From positions 19,137,001 through 19,201,000 of the forward strand of contig JAULJL010000035.1 in assembly GCA_030761205.1 (NCBI GenBank): 64,000 bases of DNA. Direction: 5' to 3'. This DNA comes from Fremontodendron californicum (taxonomy: Eukaryota > Streptophyta > Magnoliopsida > Malvales > Malvaceae). The notes beneath the pieces were generated by a model. The model was not told the DNA's origin, ran no database searches, and saw only the letters and a list, made by a program, of their open reading frames with translations. Of the stretch, positions 19,199-30,150 are shown piece by piece. Every line of letters begins with the position of its first letter. The first letter of the stretch is position 1. The position numbers and the translations under genes were made by a program.

Positions 19199-20680
19199 TA
19201 AAATTATATAGTTCTTAGTTATGTTTTATTATTGTTTTGTGTCAAATACGAGTTATTATTGCTTAATCTAATTGTGTTTATGATATTTTATATTTTTATG
19301 TAATTTGGTGTTTTTCACGAGTTTCTTTGAGTGATTTCAGATTACTAGGTTAAATCAACAATTAAGGGCAAATCCAGTTCAGTTCCAATTCCGACACCTT
19401 TTGCCATATCCGCTATATCTGGAGTTTCACTGAAGCAATAAGGCTGAATTTTTTACAGTGCAAAGTTAAGAGGTATATCTATCTTTTTCATGTTTTACAC
19501 TTCTTGAAACGGAGTCTTTTTCCCTAGCGAAATCGACCATCAAGTTGGCTGATGTGCAATGACGTCTGTGCTAACCTGTTTTGGTATTTTGACCATATCT
19601 TCCGATCCACATGAGCAAATGATCTGATTTCAACGGCTATGGATCCGTAACTGATAGGGGTATATTTTTCTAGAAGACCATTTGATCAGATCGAGCCTCC
19701 AACATTGACAAAATCGACTATCAAGCTGGCTGATCAGAATTGTCATACAATATGACGAAAATTGTTAGAAAAATGCACCCACCTATTATACCTACCTTTG
19801 AAATTTATAAAGCTTGTCTCTTGTCATTTAGCTCTCCAAAATGTGTATAAATAGAGGGCCTTGGATGAGCATTATTATACATTGGTAGGATATTAGCCAT
19901 TGTAATAAAATTCTCTAAGTTTTCTTCTTCTTTCCTTTCTCTAGTTTTCTTTTTTTATTTACTTATGCTTCTTACATTTCTTTTCATTTTATTCATATCT
20001 AGTATGTGTTGCTAATCATATTGTTGAGGTGATGAGGTGAAGCTTTTGGTAAATGCTAAGGTTAGTCTCTTAAACATGAGCTAAAATGAATCATCATTTA
20101 TAAACACTAATATTTTCTTTTGGTTTAAAATCATACTTGCAAAGTAGGGATCTTGATTCATTATTGACAATGAAAATGGCACAGTAAATGCTTGGTTTCA
20201 TAACCTTGATTTGTTGTAGACATATACCTTGGCATAAGGAATGCTTGGACTCTTTTTGTGAGTTTTGAGGACACCAAATGAACATAATATCATATGCTAT
20301 GGACGTTGGACAATTTGGACTGAATTGCTAAACCTTCCGATTGGAATCTCCCTTATGTGTGAATTTCAATTGTGTAATAAAACAAGATTAATCTTAGCAT
20401 AACACCAAGAGTGGATTCTCTAACCTCAACATCTTTTCTTATTGTTTTTATATCTTGTTTAATTTCTTTTATTTTATTTTGTTTATTTTGTTCTCTAATA
20501 TCTTGTTTATCTTGTTTTGTTGTTGATTCCCTAATATCTTGTTTACTTTATTTTTCTTATATATTTATAAACTTATACTTACTAATACGCTTCCCTGTGG
20601 TTCGACCTCGGACACCCGAGAATTTATTACTTGAACATAACCTGCACTTGGGTTTACAACTCTTAATTGAGTCTCCATCA
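19199..20680 (+). repeat. Gypsy 3' LTR, full length
   Basis: This 1482-bp LTR begins TGATAACTCG and ends TCTCCATCA, followed by the duplication GTCTA. The first 350 bp match the 5' LTR. It contains a strong TATA box (19846-19855), AATAAA near 19910, and near the end CCCTGTGGTTCGACCTCGG, a motif common at the 3' end of plant Gypsy LTRs. A long plus-strand frame beginning at 20411 is LTR sequence as far as 20680 and joins the Copia-2 RT after that. Confidence 0.92.
19846..19855 (+). promoter_or_regulatory. TATA box of the Gypsy 3' LTR
   Basis: TATAAATAGA, in the context GTGTATAAATAGAGGG, is a strong plant TATA box. It has no equivalent in the deleted 5' LTR, so in this copy it would drive transcription outward into Copia-2 rather than through gag-pol and LOG. 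Confidence 0.7.
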
Positions 20681-20685
20681 GTCTA

Positions 20686-21697
20686 TCGTGTCAAAAGAAA
20701 ACTAGATGGTACTATTGACAGATATAAAGCAAGACTAGTTGCAAAAGGTTTTCACCAAAGACCAGGTCTGGATTTCAAAGAGACCTTCAGTCCAATGATT
20801 AAACCAACAACCATTCGAACTGTTCTCTGCATTGCTCTTGCTCATAAATGGTCAATTTCTCAATTGGATGTAAATAATGCTTTTCTTCACGGTACACTCA
20901 CTGAGGAAGTCTTCATGGCACAACCCTCTGGCTACATCAACACTGATAAGCCAAACCATGTCTGTAGGCTTAATAAAGCCATCTATGGCTTAAAACAAGC
21001 TCCACGAGCTTGGTATCAAGAACTCAGCAGCTTCTTAATTAACTATGGTTTTAACAAATCTGTCTCTGATGCCTCACTCTTTGTTTATGCCAATGATTCA
21101 GTTATTTTATATTTTTTAGTCTATGTAGATAATCTGATTCTAACTGGCAACAACACAACGGCATTGAGACAATTCCAGCAACAGCTTGCTCAGCGTTTTT
21201 CTCTCAAAGACCTTGGTAACCTACACTATTTCCTTGGAGTTGAAGTTGTCACTACACCAACAGGTCTATTTCTATCACAACATAAATACATCAGAGACAT
21301 TCTACAGAACTTCAACATGGATAATGCCAAAGTCACACAAACTCCGTTGCCTACAAATGTGAAGCTTCAGCTCAAAGATGGTTCAGGCTCAACAGATGCC
21401 GCTGCCTACAGGAAACTGGTTGGATCACTGCAGTACCTTTCATTAACAAGACCAGAAATTGCTTACAGCATCAACAAACTATCCCAATTTATGCACTCTC
21501 CATCACAAACTCATTGGATAAGTCTAAAAAGGGTACTACGCTACCTCAAAGGCACTATACATCATGGCTTGTTTCTCAAAAAGCCTTCAAACCTACATGT
21601 TTTTGCCTACAGTGACTCAGACTGGGCTGGCAATTTGGATGACAGGTCTTCAACCACAGGCTACATCATTTATCTTGGTGGGAATCCAATCTCTTGA
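20686..21697 (+). pseudogene. Copia-2 reverse transcriptase, right of the Gypsy insertion
   Basis: The frame resumes at RVKRKLDGTIDRYKARLVAKGF and runs through the RT domain (SQLDVNNAFLHGTL, AIYGLKQAPRAWY, FLVYVDNLILTG). The RT catalytic box reads YVDN instead of YVDD, so the second catalytic Asp is replaced by Asn. RNase H begins (YSDSDWAGNLDDRSSTTGY), and the frame ends at TGA 21695-21697, where relatives have Trp (TGG). Both changes would inactivate the protein. Confidence 0.9.
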
Positions 21698-22080
21698 AAA
21701 TCAACTAAGCAAAAGACAGAAGCACGATCTTCCACTGAAGCAGAATACAGAGCTATAGCAAACACAACTGCAGAATTTACCTGGATAAAGAACCTACTCT
21801 CTGAATTACATGTTCACTCCAGCAAATCTCCAATACTTCATTCAGACAATATTGGAGCTACTTATCTAACTGCAAATCCTGTTTTCCATTCTATTCTAAA
21901 ATGAAGCATCTGGCAATTGACTATCATTTTGTTAGACAACATGTCTACTCAGGAGATGTAAAGGTCTCATACATCTCTACAACTGACCAACTTGCAGATG
22001 GTCTCACTAAACCACTTACCAGACAACGATTTCTGTTTCTCAGATCCAAGACTGGTGTAGCTGATAGCTCCACTGTCTTG
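21698..22080 (+). pseudogene. Copia-2 RNase H C-terminal part
   Basis: After the TGA the same frame continues with KSTKQKTEARSSTEAEYRA, then shifts near 21895-21901 into a frame starting MKHLAIDYHFVRQHV, which runs on to LADGLTKPLTRQRF, the usual Copia C-terminus. The frameshift lies in the NPVFHS/MKHLAI region. That frame runs on into the 3' LTR. Confidence 0.85.
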
Positions 22081-22088
22081 AGGGGGCA
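22073..22088 (+). other. Copia-2 polypurine tract
   Basis: CTTGAGGGGGCA lies directly before the 3' LTR (22089) and is a typical Copia plus-strand primer. Confidence 0.7.
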
Positions 22089-22348
22089 TGTAAAAGATAA
22101 ACCAGAAGATTCAAACAAACCAGCAGCAGCAGATAAGCAACCATATCAGCAAGTTCAAATCCTAACCGAATCTGCAACAAACACAAGCAAGAGGATAAGC
22201 ACAAATCAAATCAGCTGAGATTTAAATTTTTCAGTTTGTAACAAACATACAAGTTTAAATATTTTAGGCAACTCATACTTGTATAAATACTAAAGTTAGC
22301 AATAAACAGAACACAGTTCATTTTCTGCAAACATTACAATTCTCTACA
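22089..22348 (+). repeat. Copia-2 3' LTR
   Basis: This 260-bp LTR matches 6505-6764 with two base differences seen. It is followed by AACAG, the target duplication. Confidence 0.93.
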
Positions 22349-22353
22349 AACAG

Positions 22354-24848
22354 GTCAACTCTTTTAAGAAAACTAAGTTGTTAGTAACAGTAAGAAGAAA
22401 AGCTGTAAGTTGAGGGAAACTACTTGGCTTCTGAATCACTATTTTCTTGCCCCTTCAACAAGTTGCAAAAACAAGAATTTCTCTGGACCACACCACTAGC
22501 TAGCCAATAGAGAAAATAGAGAGTTTTTGTCATCTTCAACATCAGTTTTCTTATGGCTTTTAATTAATTTATTATCAAGTTTCATGACATGCAATGCAAC
22601 CATATATTAATTACCAACCAAATTGAACGCAAAGACTAATTGAAGATGACACTGCATGAAAAAGATCAGGTAGAAAAACTATATAATGCCAAGAATTAAA
22701 TATATTTTTTCTAAGGAAGTGCCAAGAATATCGAAATGCATGACTAATATATATTTGGGGCCAAATAATAAGAACATTGATATTGATAGTAAGAAAATGG
22801 AAAAGAACGTTGAAAATATAAACCAATAAAATAGAAGGTTAAGTGTTAAAAATTACATATATGATTGTGAAATTATGAGTCTTGTCTTGGTCTCAACCTA
22901 TAATAATTTCAATATCTTATACGAAAGAAAAGGTGTCTGATTCTTCTTTATTCTCAAAATCAATCCCCTACACGTGTTTTGCAATTTAATTGTTTAGATT
23001 GGAGCTTGAATACCTTTTTGCTTGCTGGATAAGTTATTGATCAGAAGCTAACTTTATCAATCACATGATTCACATCACTGGTATATAGGCTATAATATTT
23101 TAATTTAACCATAGATTTATTTTGTTGATGCTTAAGAAAAAGGAAAACAAATTGCACCTTGATTTTTCTAGTGGTATGGTTGGTAGAGATTCTCAAAAGG
23201 ATAAAAATAAGTTCAATTAACTTAGAAAATTTAGAGACAATGACTCAGTCAAATTGTGTCAATATCAATGCTCTAATGGTCGGTAGAGATTCTCTTTAAA
23301 AAAAATGGTGAATTGAAGCCAGAAAGCCATGATCCCAATAAGTAAACTTTAAATTGAACCCAACATTCATGCGGATTTTGGTGGTTCAGACATCAATGGA
23401 ATGTCAGAATATCCAATGAGGTAGAACATCTTATGAGTTTCTTTTTCTTTCCAATTCCTCCTTTTTTTTAACAGGGGAGAGTTTTTGGAGGAAAGGTTGG
23501 GGAACTTGGGGGACAGGTATGAAAAATGTGATAGTAAGCAACGCTGCAGAATCACTTATTTGACATGTATTAATTCATGACTCGGTATCAGACGCGTGAA
23601 CAAAATTCTGGGAAACTTTCCTTTAATAAGTTTTTGTGTGATATAAAATTCAAAATGTCTAACAAAGTGCTGAACACTTGTTAGATTATAATGTCTAACA
23701 ACAAGGTTTGAATCTATGTTATTTGGATTCGGAGGTGAGTGTCGGATGCAAGTATGTGTCCGACACGGTTATATTCAATTTCTTTTAAATCTTTCAATAT
23801 ATTTGGAGGATCATATCTCATACCGGTATCCAAATATGTGCCCGATATGAGTACTTTAAAAAAAATAAGAGTTCGGGTAACATAAGTTTGAGCAACCTGA
23901 TGGCATATTGGCTAATTGGATGAAATTTCCCAAAAATAATGGTATTACAGAAGTGGCCTATTTCTTGAGAAAATAGGACTGAAGCTATTCATTCCTCTTG
24001 AAGCAGTACACTTACAAGGACAGAGTTAAACATTATAACGAAAGGAACTTTCTAATTCTTCTGTATGAATCAAGGCTCATCTTTTGGTGTTCAAGGCATA
24101 ACTCACTCGAGGTTCACATGCTGATCTCTCCTTTAACAAAGTGTGTGTATATATATATATATATAACATAAAAAAAAAATACACGTACTTGTTTTTAAGA
24201 TGAAAAAATAAGTAGAAATGGATACGTAAATTTTCAAATATGTGTTTTCGCTTTATTTTTAATTAAAAAAGGAAATTAATATTATAACATTAAAAATATA
24301 TTTCTTTTATTGTATAATGATTTTTTTATCAGATTTTCAATTGAATTGTGTCATTTAACTGGTGACATCAATTCAATCAAAAAATTTATAATTAGTATAG
24401 ATACAAATTTTTTTCATATTCTTGTAATAAGACGTTTTTTTACTATAATAAATTAATTAAATTATAAAATACTCATTTTATTCATTCAGTTTAAAGGCGC
24501 GAGTGATGTGGTAACTTTATTAATAGTAAAGTTCAACTAAAACTTACATTAAACTTATATATCATCCATTAAATCCAAATAAATTAAACCAATAATGAAA
24601 TTTTAATAAATCTATAAATTACCCAAACAAACCCAAATAAAGGCCAAAAATGAGCCAATCAAACCCAATGAAGGCCCAAATTAATAGCTTATTCAGTCCA
24701 ATCCATCAAAATCCTAATAGTTATTGCCTTTTTCATTTTAAGCATTCACTGAGACACAGATTTCAATTTTCGGACTTCCAACTTCCATTTTTTTTTTTTT
24801 TCATTAAACCTTGACGTGTCCGTACAAAACCTTGCCAGAAACAAAACA
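22354..24848. other. AT-rich intergenic DNA
   Basis: I recognise no gene here. The region holds a foldback-like repeat at 23714-23886, a short TA run near 24147-24165, and many A/T homopolymers. Part of it (23222-23290) resembles sequence repeated in the RLK flanks at 44780-44850. Confidence 0.6.
23714..23886. mobile_element. Possible small foldback/MITE element
   Basis: The left end CTATGTTATTTGGATTCGG and the right end GAGTTCGGGTAACATAAG are roughly inverted, and inside are inverted GTGTCGGA/TCCGACAC-type segments. Repeats with CTATGTTA...TAACATAG ends and GTGTCGGAT interiors are common in plant genomes. This copy is degenerate and no target duplication is clear. Confidence 0.4.
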
Positions 24849-25573
24849 ATGTCAACGTTTCCCGACTTGTTCACTCAATTCGGCGACGACTTTGTCGAGT
24901 CAGTTCCACAGCGGGAATGGAGACGGTTAAGATCCATTAATTTTTTTGGTTTTTTTTTTTATCTTGTTTTTTTTTTTTATTGTTCCTATAATTGGTTACT
25001 GAGACATTTTGGGGAAATTAAAAAGTAGAAATTGAAGTTATGAATTTGGCAGTTAGTAGGTATTTTAGAAATGTTTAAAAAATAAAGAAATTTAGTGACC
25101 AATTTTTTAATTTTTGGATTCATAGAGTAGAGTTTTAAGTAGAATTTGTAGGCAATTTTGGGAATTAGAAGGAAATGTTTCAGGGTTTCATTTTTCATTT
25201 TTCTTTGAACTTTCTTTATTTTTATAGATTGAACTAGGAGAAAAATTGGAAATTATAATTTCTCCATTTTTAAAGTTCTCCTCATTTTTATGTAATTCTC
25301 TTTCATAATTTAGATTCAATTTTTTCAAGTTACTTTTTGTTTTGTGAATGAAAATATGTAAGATGTTGTGAGTTTTATCGGTTTAAGTGGCACTCATATT
25401 GGTCATTATTTCTGTTGTAATGGCTTAGGGAAAATGCATTTCGATTGGAGGAGAAGGAGAGGGAGTTGTTGACCCAAATGATTGAGGAAGTTGATCAATA
25501 CAAAGTTGAGTTTTATAGAAAGAGGGAGTTCACCTGTGAAAACAACATAGCCAATTACAGAGAAAGGGAGAAG
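24849..25573 (+). pseudogene. Clathrin light chain gene fragment, two exons
   Basis: Exon 1 (24849-24925) starts MSTFPDLFTQFGDDF and ends EWR plus two bases. A GT-AG intron (GTTAAG...TTAG, 24926-25428) leads to exon 2 (25429-25573), which reads ENAFRLEEKERELLTQMIEE, then VDQYKVEFYRKREFTCENN and YREREK, ending at GTACTT. This matches the conserved heavy-chain-binding coiled-coil of plant clathrin light chains, which coat vesicles in endocytosis and at the trans-Golgi. The normal long acidic N-terminus is replaced by about 21 residues, and no third exon (the EKFHAEAD-type segment) is visible before the RLK-D fragment at 26366. It is probably a truncated duplicate. No stop or frameshift occurs in the part present. 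Confidence 0.8.
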
Positions 25574-26365
25574 GTACTTTTCACTTAAAGCTGTGTGCTA
25601 ATGCTTTTACTGCTTTTAAGAATTTTGTTACTTATCCGGGAAGAAAAAAAAAAAACATTGTTTTGCTTTTTTCGATATGCATGAATTCGTGGTGCTAAAC
25701 ACTGTATGCTTTGTTTAGTCAGTATTAAACTGCAAATATTGATATTATTATGCTTTTCATCGTCCATGCTTTAACTTTGAGCTGACAATATGCATTGGGA
25801 TGAAAACATATTCTTAAGTGGGATGAAACTCAATTGTCTTATGGAAATAAGTTTGGGTTGTAAATTGATGAGCAAATAGCAATGCATGGTCAAAAGATAA
25901 ATATGGGGTAATTTGTTTGGAGTTTGCTAGTCATTGTTTTGTAGTTGATTGGTTTAAACTAACTTATCTTGAAGACATTTGAAATTTAAGTGTTTGTGAA
26001 CTATAATTTCCAAGGGATTGTGAAACTTATTCCTAAATTAAGAAAGTAGAGTTAAACTTAAGCACTCTAAGATAAGAGGTGAACGTTCAACCGTTATCTT
26101 TACTTATCCCTTCAAATACATCTTTAGTTTTCAAAAAGTGTGTTTTCTTAAACATGATTTCATATTATAAAGATTCCTTATGAAGTTTGAAATTAATCTG
26201 TTCAATAACATAAAACATGAAAGGATGAGAGGAGAAAGGTGATGGCGGTATCTAGAATTAAACTTTGATGCGGTTGGTGATATTCAGAACAAGGAAACAT
26301 GTTATGGCTCTATCTATCTCAACATGCACATAGACACTGTTGAATTTCTACTATACTATTTTGTT
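25574..26365. other. Non-coding stretch after the clathrin fragment
   Basis: AT-rich, intron-like sequence starting with the exon-2 donor site. I looked for the missing clathrin exon 3 and do not see it. Confidence 0.5.
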
Positions 26366-27115
26366 ATGTTCTATTGCTAAATCTGAAATAGTGCTAGACA
26401 AATTGCTAATGCACTCGGGCAATACCTTTTCAAAACTATTTTCGCTTGTCTGTAGATCTTTTAGTTTGGTAGTATTAGTTAAATAACAGAGAAAGTTTAA
26501 GTCACTGCTCCCCCATTTCCAAAACAGTTTTCCAGAATCAAAAACTCTACTAGTTTATCTAGCATTTCAAATGAAGGCAAGTTCCCACTAAGTTTGTTTT
26601 CTGAAACTTGAATGACCATGAGATTTGAGGCATTGGATATTGAAACGGGGAATTGTCCAGTCATTTGGTTTTGGGCGACGGAAAAGGAATCAATATATGG
26701 CATATTGGTGCCCAAGTGAGAAGAAAGAGTACCTCGAATCTTGTTTTTTCGCCAATTTCAAAAACTCTAATATTAGAGAGATTAAAAATTGAGACAGGAA
26801 CGATACCAGAAAGTGCATTCGTAGACATAAAGAGAAATGAAAGATTTTTCAGTTGCCCAAGAGCTTTAGGTATAACCCCACTTAGTCCATTCACAGTGAA
26901 AGAAAGTTTCTCCAGAAATGATAAGTTCCCCAATGAAGATGGGATACTCCCTCTTAAACTGTTGTTGGCTAAACTTAACAATTTTAGATTTGACAAAAGA
27001 CCAAGCAAACCAGGAATTTCTCCTGTTAGCTGGTTGCCTCTCATATGAACTAATGTAAGCTTAGAACAAGTAGATAAATTGGAAGGAATTTCATCATTGG
27101 TAGATGGGATTGGTA
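26366..27115 (-). pseudogene. RLK-D: LRR fragment of a receptor-like kinase
   Basis: This minus-strand segment is closely similar to the LRR region of RLK-B (about 31685-32440) and includes GNQLTGEIPGLLGLLSNLKL and SNLMVIQVSENKLSGNLPSF. It is broken into at least two frames, with a shift near 26661-26715 and small changes near 26520-26530. Both ends are abrupt. At the right (27105-27150) it joins sequence resembling 61848-61905, which belongs to the upstream flank of another RLK. It has no signal peptide, membrane helix or kinase, so it is a remnant of unequal exchange or deletion. Confidence 0.85.
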
Positions 27116-27235
27116 GTAGGGTTGAAGAACGGCAACCCAAGTCTTGTACTATAAAAGGATGCATTGGTGCTTGGTCTTGACAGAGAGAGAGAAAGAGTGC
27201 TTGTTTGTTGTGTATCTATCATAGATAGTGGGAAA

Positions 27236-28636
27236 TGATAACTCTAGGAAATATAGTTATTTTACCACCTTTTATGCATTTAAATCAGCTAAGTCCTTGA
27301 GGCTTTTATTAGGATTTGATTAGTTTTAGATATTTATAGATTTATTTTATTTATCCATTTCATGTTTAAAATAGTTATTTAGTTATTATTTATGTGTTTT
27401 TATAGGTTCAAGGTGATCTGGAGCTTCGAGGTGCAAAACGATGAAAAACAGTGCAAAGCAACGAGCAGGTAGATTCGACCTCCGGAGCTTATTTCAAGAA
27501 AAACATTATCTCAAAGTCTTCATTTGAGAAAACTCCCTTCATGACTTTTGAATCTGACTTCTATACCTTTCCAATGGTATTTTACTCGTCAAAATCGAAG
27601 GAGATTTGCTCATCCAAAATAGCTGACGAAGTACGAGAAGATGGCGAAACCAACTCTGGACAACCAGAGGAGTTGGCGCCGCGGCGCCGGAGAGTCAGTG
27701 CAGCAGGCGTGGCGGCGCCAGGCGTGAACAGTAAAATATGGGGAAAAAATTAAAAGCCTGTAGCTTACCTGTTTGCTTGTGCGCGAAGTTTCAGACTCTA
27801 GGGGGTCTTTGATACTTTAAATAGGACTCTTTTATCTTCTTTATTTTTCTTGTGTCGTTGATGATGGTGAAACTCTTTGAATATTTGTTTTCATTAATTA
27901 TCATGAACTAAATTTCTTTTACTAGGATTTCAATGGAACTCAACATGTAGTTTGAATTTACTTTCTCTCTCTAGTTTGATTTAATGGTTTTTGAGTTATT
28001 TGTTTAATCTTGTTCTTAATATTTCTAGTTGACTGACCACCAATTAGATTGATTTGTTAACCTAAATACAACTAGACATAGGGAGTTTAGTGTTAGACAT
28101 GGAATGAATGGCACATGTTTCATATTCATTTATTAGGATGAGTTGATCTGCAGGTAGGGTAGAAATATACTTACTTGTCATGTGTAACCATCATGTGTAA
28201 CCATTGTTAGAGCCTAAGCTTACAGAGTTCTTCTTTAAATCAATTTTCATAGTTATTTAGTTAATTGGTTAAGAAAGATATTTTTATGAGACCATTGGAA
28301 GATCCTTATAAATAAGATAGAACTCTAGGTTAATAACTCGGGGTCATTAATCAGGTGAAGAGGTGGAGAGAGATTCTAGCGAAGTGTTGAGGGAAGTTGT
28401 AATGTTAGGCTTTTATAATTAATTGATCCATCCTTTTTAATTTACTTGCTTTTAATATTAGTTTCTTTTAATTTAATTTTTAATTACCATCTTTAATTAA
28501 TTTGTTTAGATAAGATTGAGTGTGTTAATTTTAGTACTTAGCAAATTTAGTAGCAATTCCTCGTGGGATCGACACTTTAGTTTTCACTATATTACTTGTT
28601 ACGATACGTGCACTTGTGTGGTGAAAATCGACAACA
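27236..28636. repeat. Probable solo LTR of a Gypsy-type element
   Basis: The block starts TGATAACTCTAGG, like the start of the Gypsy LTR at 9510, and ends AAAATCGACAACA after CTCGTGGGATCGACACTT, a typical 3' end of plant Gypsy LTRs. No internal gag-pol lies beside it. The flanks GGAAA (27231-27235) and GAAAA (28637-28641) match at four of five bases, a weak target duplication. A 100-codon plus-strand frame (27451-27753) in its GC-rich middle is not a recognisable protein. It separates RLK-D from the 3' flank of RLK-B. Confidence 0.6.
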
Positions 28637-28836
28637 GAAAACACATTGAATTTTTGGTGATTGCTTTTTATAGTGGAAAAAGTTTAGTGTGAGATTGATC
28701 ATTGTAATTTTCATTTTATTTTTTTTTGTAGTGAATTTCATTTTTACTATGCTTATAAACATAAAAAAAAAAAAAATTCATGAATCATGTGTATTATTGT
28801 TTCTCTTTTTATGGTTTTTTTGTAATACCCGGCCCA

Positions 28837-29310
28837 AAAGTCCAACTCTTCTCATCTTATGATTCTGCTTCTTTTTCTTAAAATACTCTATAGAAGAATT
28901 AAGAAGATTAGCATTGGATTCATAGAAAAAAAAAAAAATCAATACTTGAAAGTCAAATTACTGCAGATGGGAAAGTGTTTATGTGGAGAATTACTTGGAA
29001 ATTAGATCCCAGATTCTTATGAAATATCAAGAAAAAAAAAAGAAGGAAAAACTAGGTTGGAAATTAAGAAAAAATAAACACAACAAAGAGCAGCTGCAAA
29101 ATGTGTGGTAGAACAACATATTAGCAATAATTATACAGCACAATATTCTAATTTGATGATGCACAAAGAAAAGTGATTTATGTTTAATGCAGATTACAGA
29201 CACACTTATTGGAGGTATTACAGACACACAATATTTATTTTCTTTTCTCAAAGCTGAGTGTTCTTAGGAGAAATCAGGAGTCCTGCAAATACCAAATAGA
29301 ATGTGAAGAA
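28837..29310. repeat. RLK 3' flank, duplicated at about 45955-46415
   Basis: The stretch with GATTCTGCTTCTTTTTCTTA, the A-run, GCAGCTGCAAAATGTGT and TTTGATGATGCACAAAGAAA recurs at 45955-46415 with scattered differences. It is downstream flank of the RLK genes (minus strand) and shows that cluster units were duplicated with flanking DNA. I see no coding content. Confidence 0.8.
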
Positions 29311-29561
29311 AAAAGAATAGCTGCACTTTGCTTGACCTAAGCCTCTCAAGTCCATTGATATGGCACCTTAGGTACCTGCAACGTATGAAAACAAGGAAAC
29401 CTCTAAACCATCATATTTACTTTGACAGAATGTAACCAAAAAACATTTTACTTGTTCAAATCATCTGAACACAACATTTATCTCAAAAGTAGTGGAAATT
29501 AATGTGCCTTAAGTCATATAATGATTGATTATTTTGTTAAGAATAATGCAAATTGTTTACT

Positions 29562-30013
29562 TCAACATAAGAAGACATTATTACCTATTGATTGAGCAGC
29601 ATAAAAAGTTTGGCCCTCACGATGTAAGCGAGTTGGATGAAGCTTATCTCTAATAGAACAAAGCTTGGTAACAACATCACTCATGTTCATCCGCTCACTT
29701 GGCGATTCAGCAGAACAAGTGAGTCCTATTCCAAATATTGAATTCAAGTATTGAACATATCTATCATCTCCCAGGCCGTTTCCATTGAGAGTGATATTTG
29801 GGATTCTTCCTCGTCTGACTCTCTCTTGAAGAAGAATGGGATCTATAATCTCAATCATTCGTTCGGACAAAGCTGCCTTAACAAAGTTGTGTAGGCTTAA
29901 ACCTTCTTTGAACATTTCATCAGTCGGCCTTTTCCCCGTAAACATCTCTAGTAAGAGGATGCCATAGCTATACACATCACCTTTTGTTGACAACTCACTT
30001 CCCATGCCATATT
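29562..30013 (-). CDS. RLK-B exon 2: kinase C-lobe
   Basis: The acceptor ATTGTAG|AATATGG sets the exon start at 30013 on the minus strand. The exon completes the split Glu codon of GYAPPE and gives YGMGSELSTKGDVYSYGILL, then EMFTGKRPTDEMFKEGLSLH (activation-segment end and helices E to G) and the C-terminus ...RDKLHPTRLHREGQ to the stop at 29562. A single intron at exactly this point in the kinase domain is usual in subfamily XII RLK genes. The exon is fully open. Confidence 0.92.
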
Positions 30014-30150
30014 CTACAATTAATTCATCACAAATTATATATACCAATAATTGCAGAGGAGATCCTTGAAAATAATAAAGATAGCTTATACGAAATTACA
30101 TTATGCTAAGAGAAAAGTATTAGAATGGAAAAAATGATTAGTGTACTTAC

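Larger units (their letters stand above)
9510..20680 (+). mobile_element. Athila-like Ty3/Gypsy retrotransposon carrying a LOG homologue
   Basis: This 11.2-kb element is nested in Copia-2 and flanked by the duplication GTCTA (9505-9509 and 20681-20685). It has a 3' LTR of 1482 bp, a shortened 5' LTR, the primer binding site TGGCGCCGTTGCCGGGGA typical of Athila-type elements, a gag-pol frame with the order PR-RT-RNase H-INT (Ty3/Gypsy order), and a purine tract before the 3' LTR. Between pol and the 3' LTR it adds a 178-aa ORF of unknown function and a 215-aa LOG-family ORF, then 2 kb of non-coding DNA. The pol frame has one stop codon and the 5' LTR lacks the promoter, so this copy is probably not autonomous. 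Confidence 0.95.
6505..22348 (+). mobile_element. Copia-2: Ty1/Copia element, host of a nested Gypsy element
   Basis: Two 260-bp LTRs (6505-6764 and 22089-22348) begin TGTAAA, end CTACA, and are flanked by the target duplication AACAG (6500-6504 and 22349-22353). A primer binding site follows the left LTR and a purine tract precedes the right one, so transcription is on the plus strand. The interior carries gag, protease, integrase, RT and RNase H in the Ty1 order. It is broken by at least four frameshifts, one nonsense codon, and insertion of an 11-kb Gypsy element at the start of the RT domain (9510-20680). The LTRs differ at only two bases that I can see. It inserted about 540 bp upstream of the RLK-A start. 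Confidence 0.95.

Noticed and set aside
9510..20680. The Gypsy element as an integrated pararetrovirus
   Set aside because: It has LTRs, a target duplication, an integrase and a tRNA-type primer site in Ty3/Gypsy order, and no movement protein is visible.
20411..20680. A hydrophobic N-terminus (Ser/Leu/Ile-rich) on the frame at 20411-21697, resembling a membrane protein fused to RT
   Set aside because: The first 90 codons are AT-rich Gypsy LTR sequence read in frame by chance; the real RT starts at 20686.
27451..27753. A 100-codon frame in GC-rich sequence
   Set aside because: It lies within the probable solo LTR, has no recognisable domain, and its composition reflects LTR sequence.
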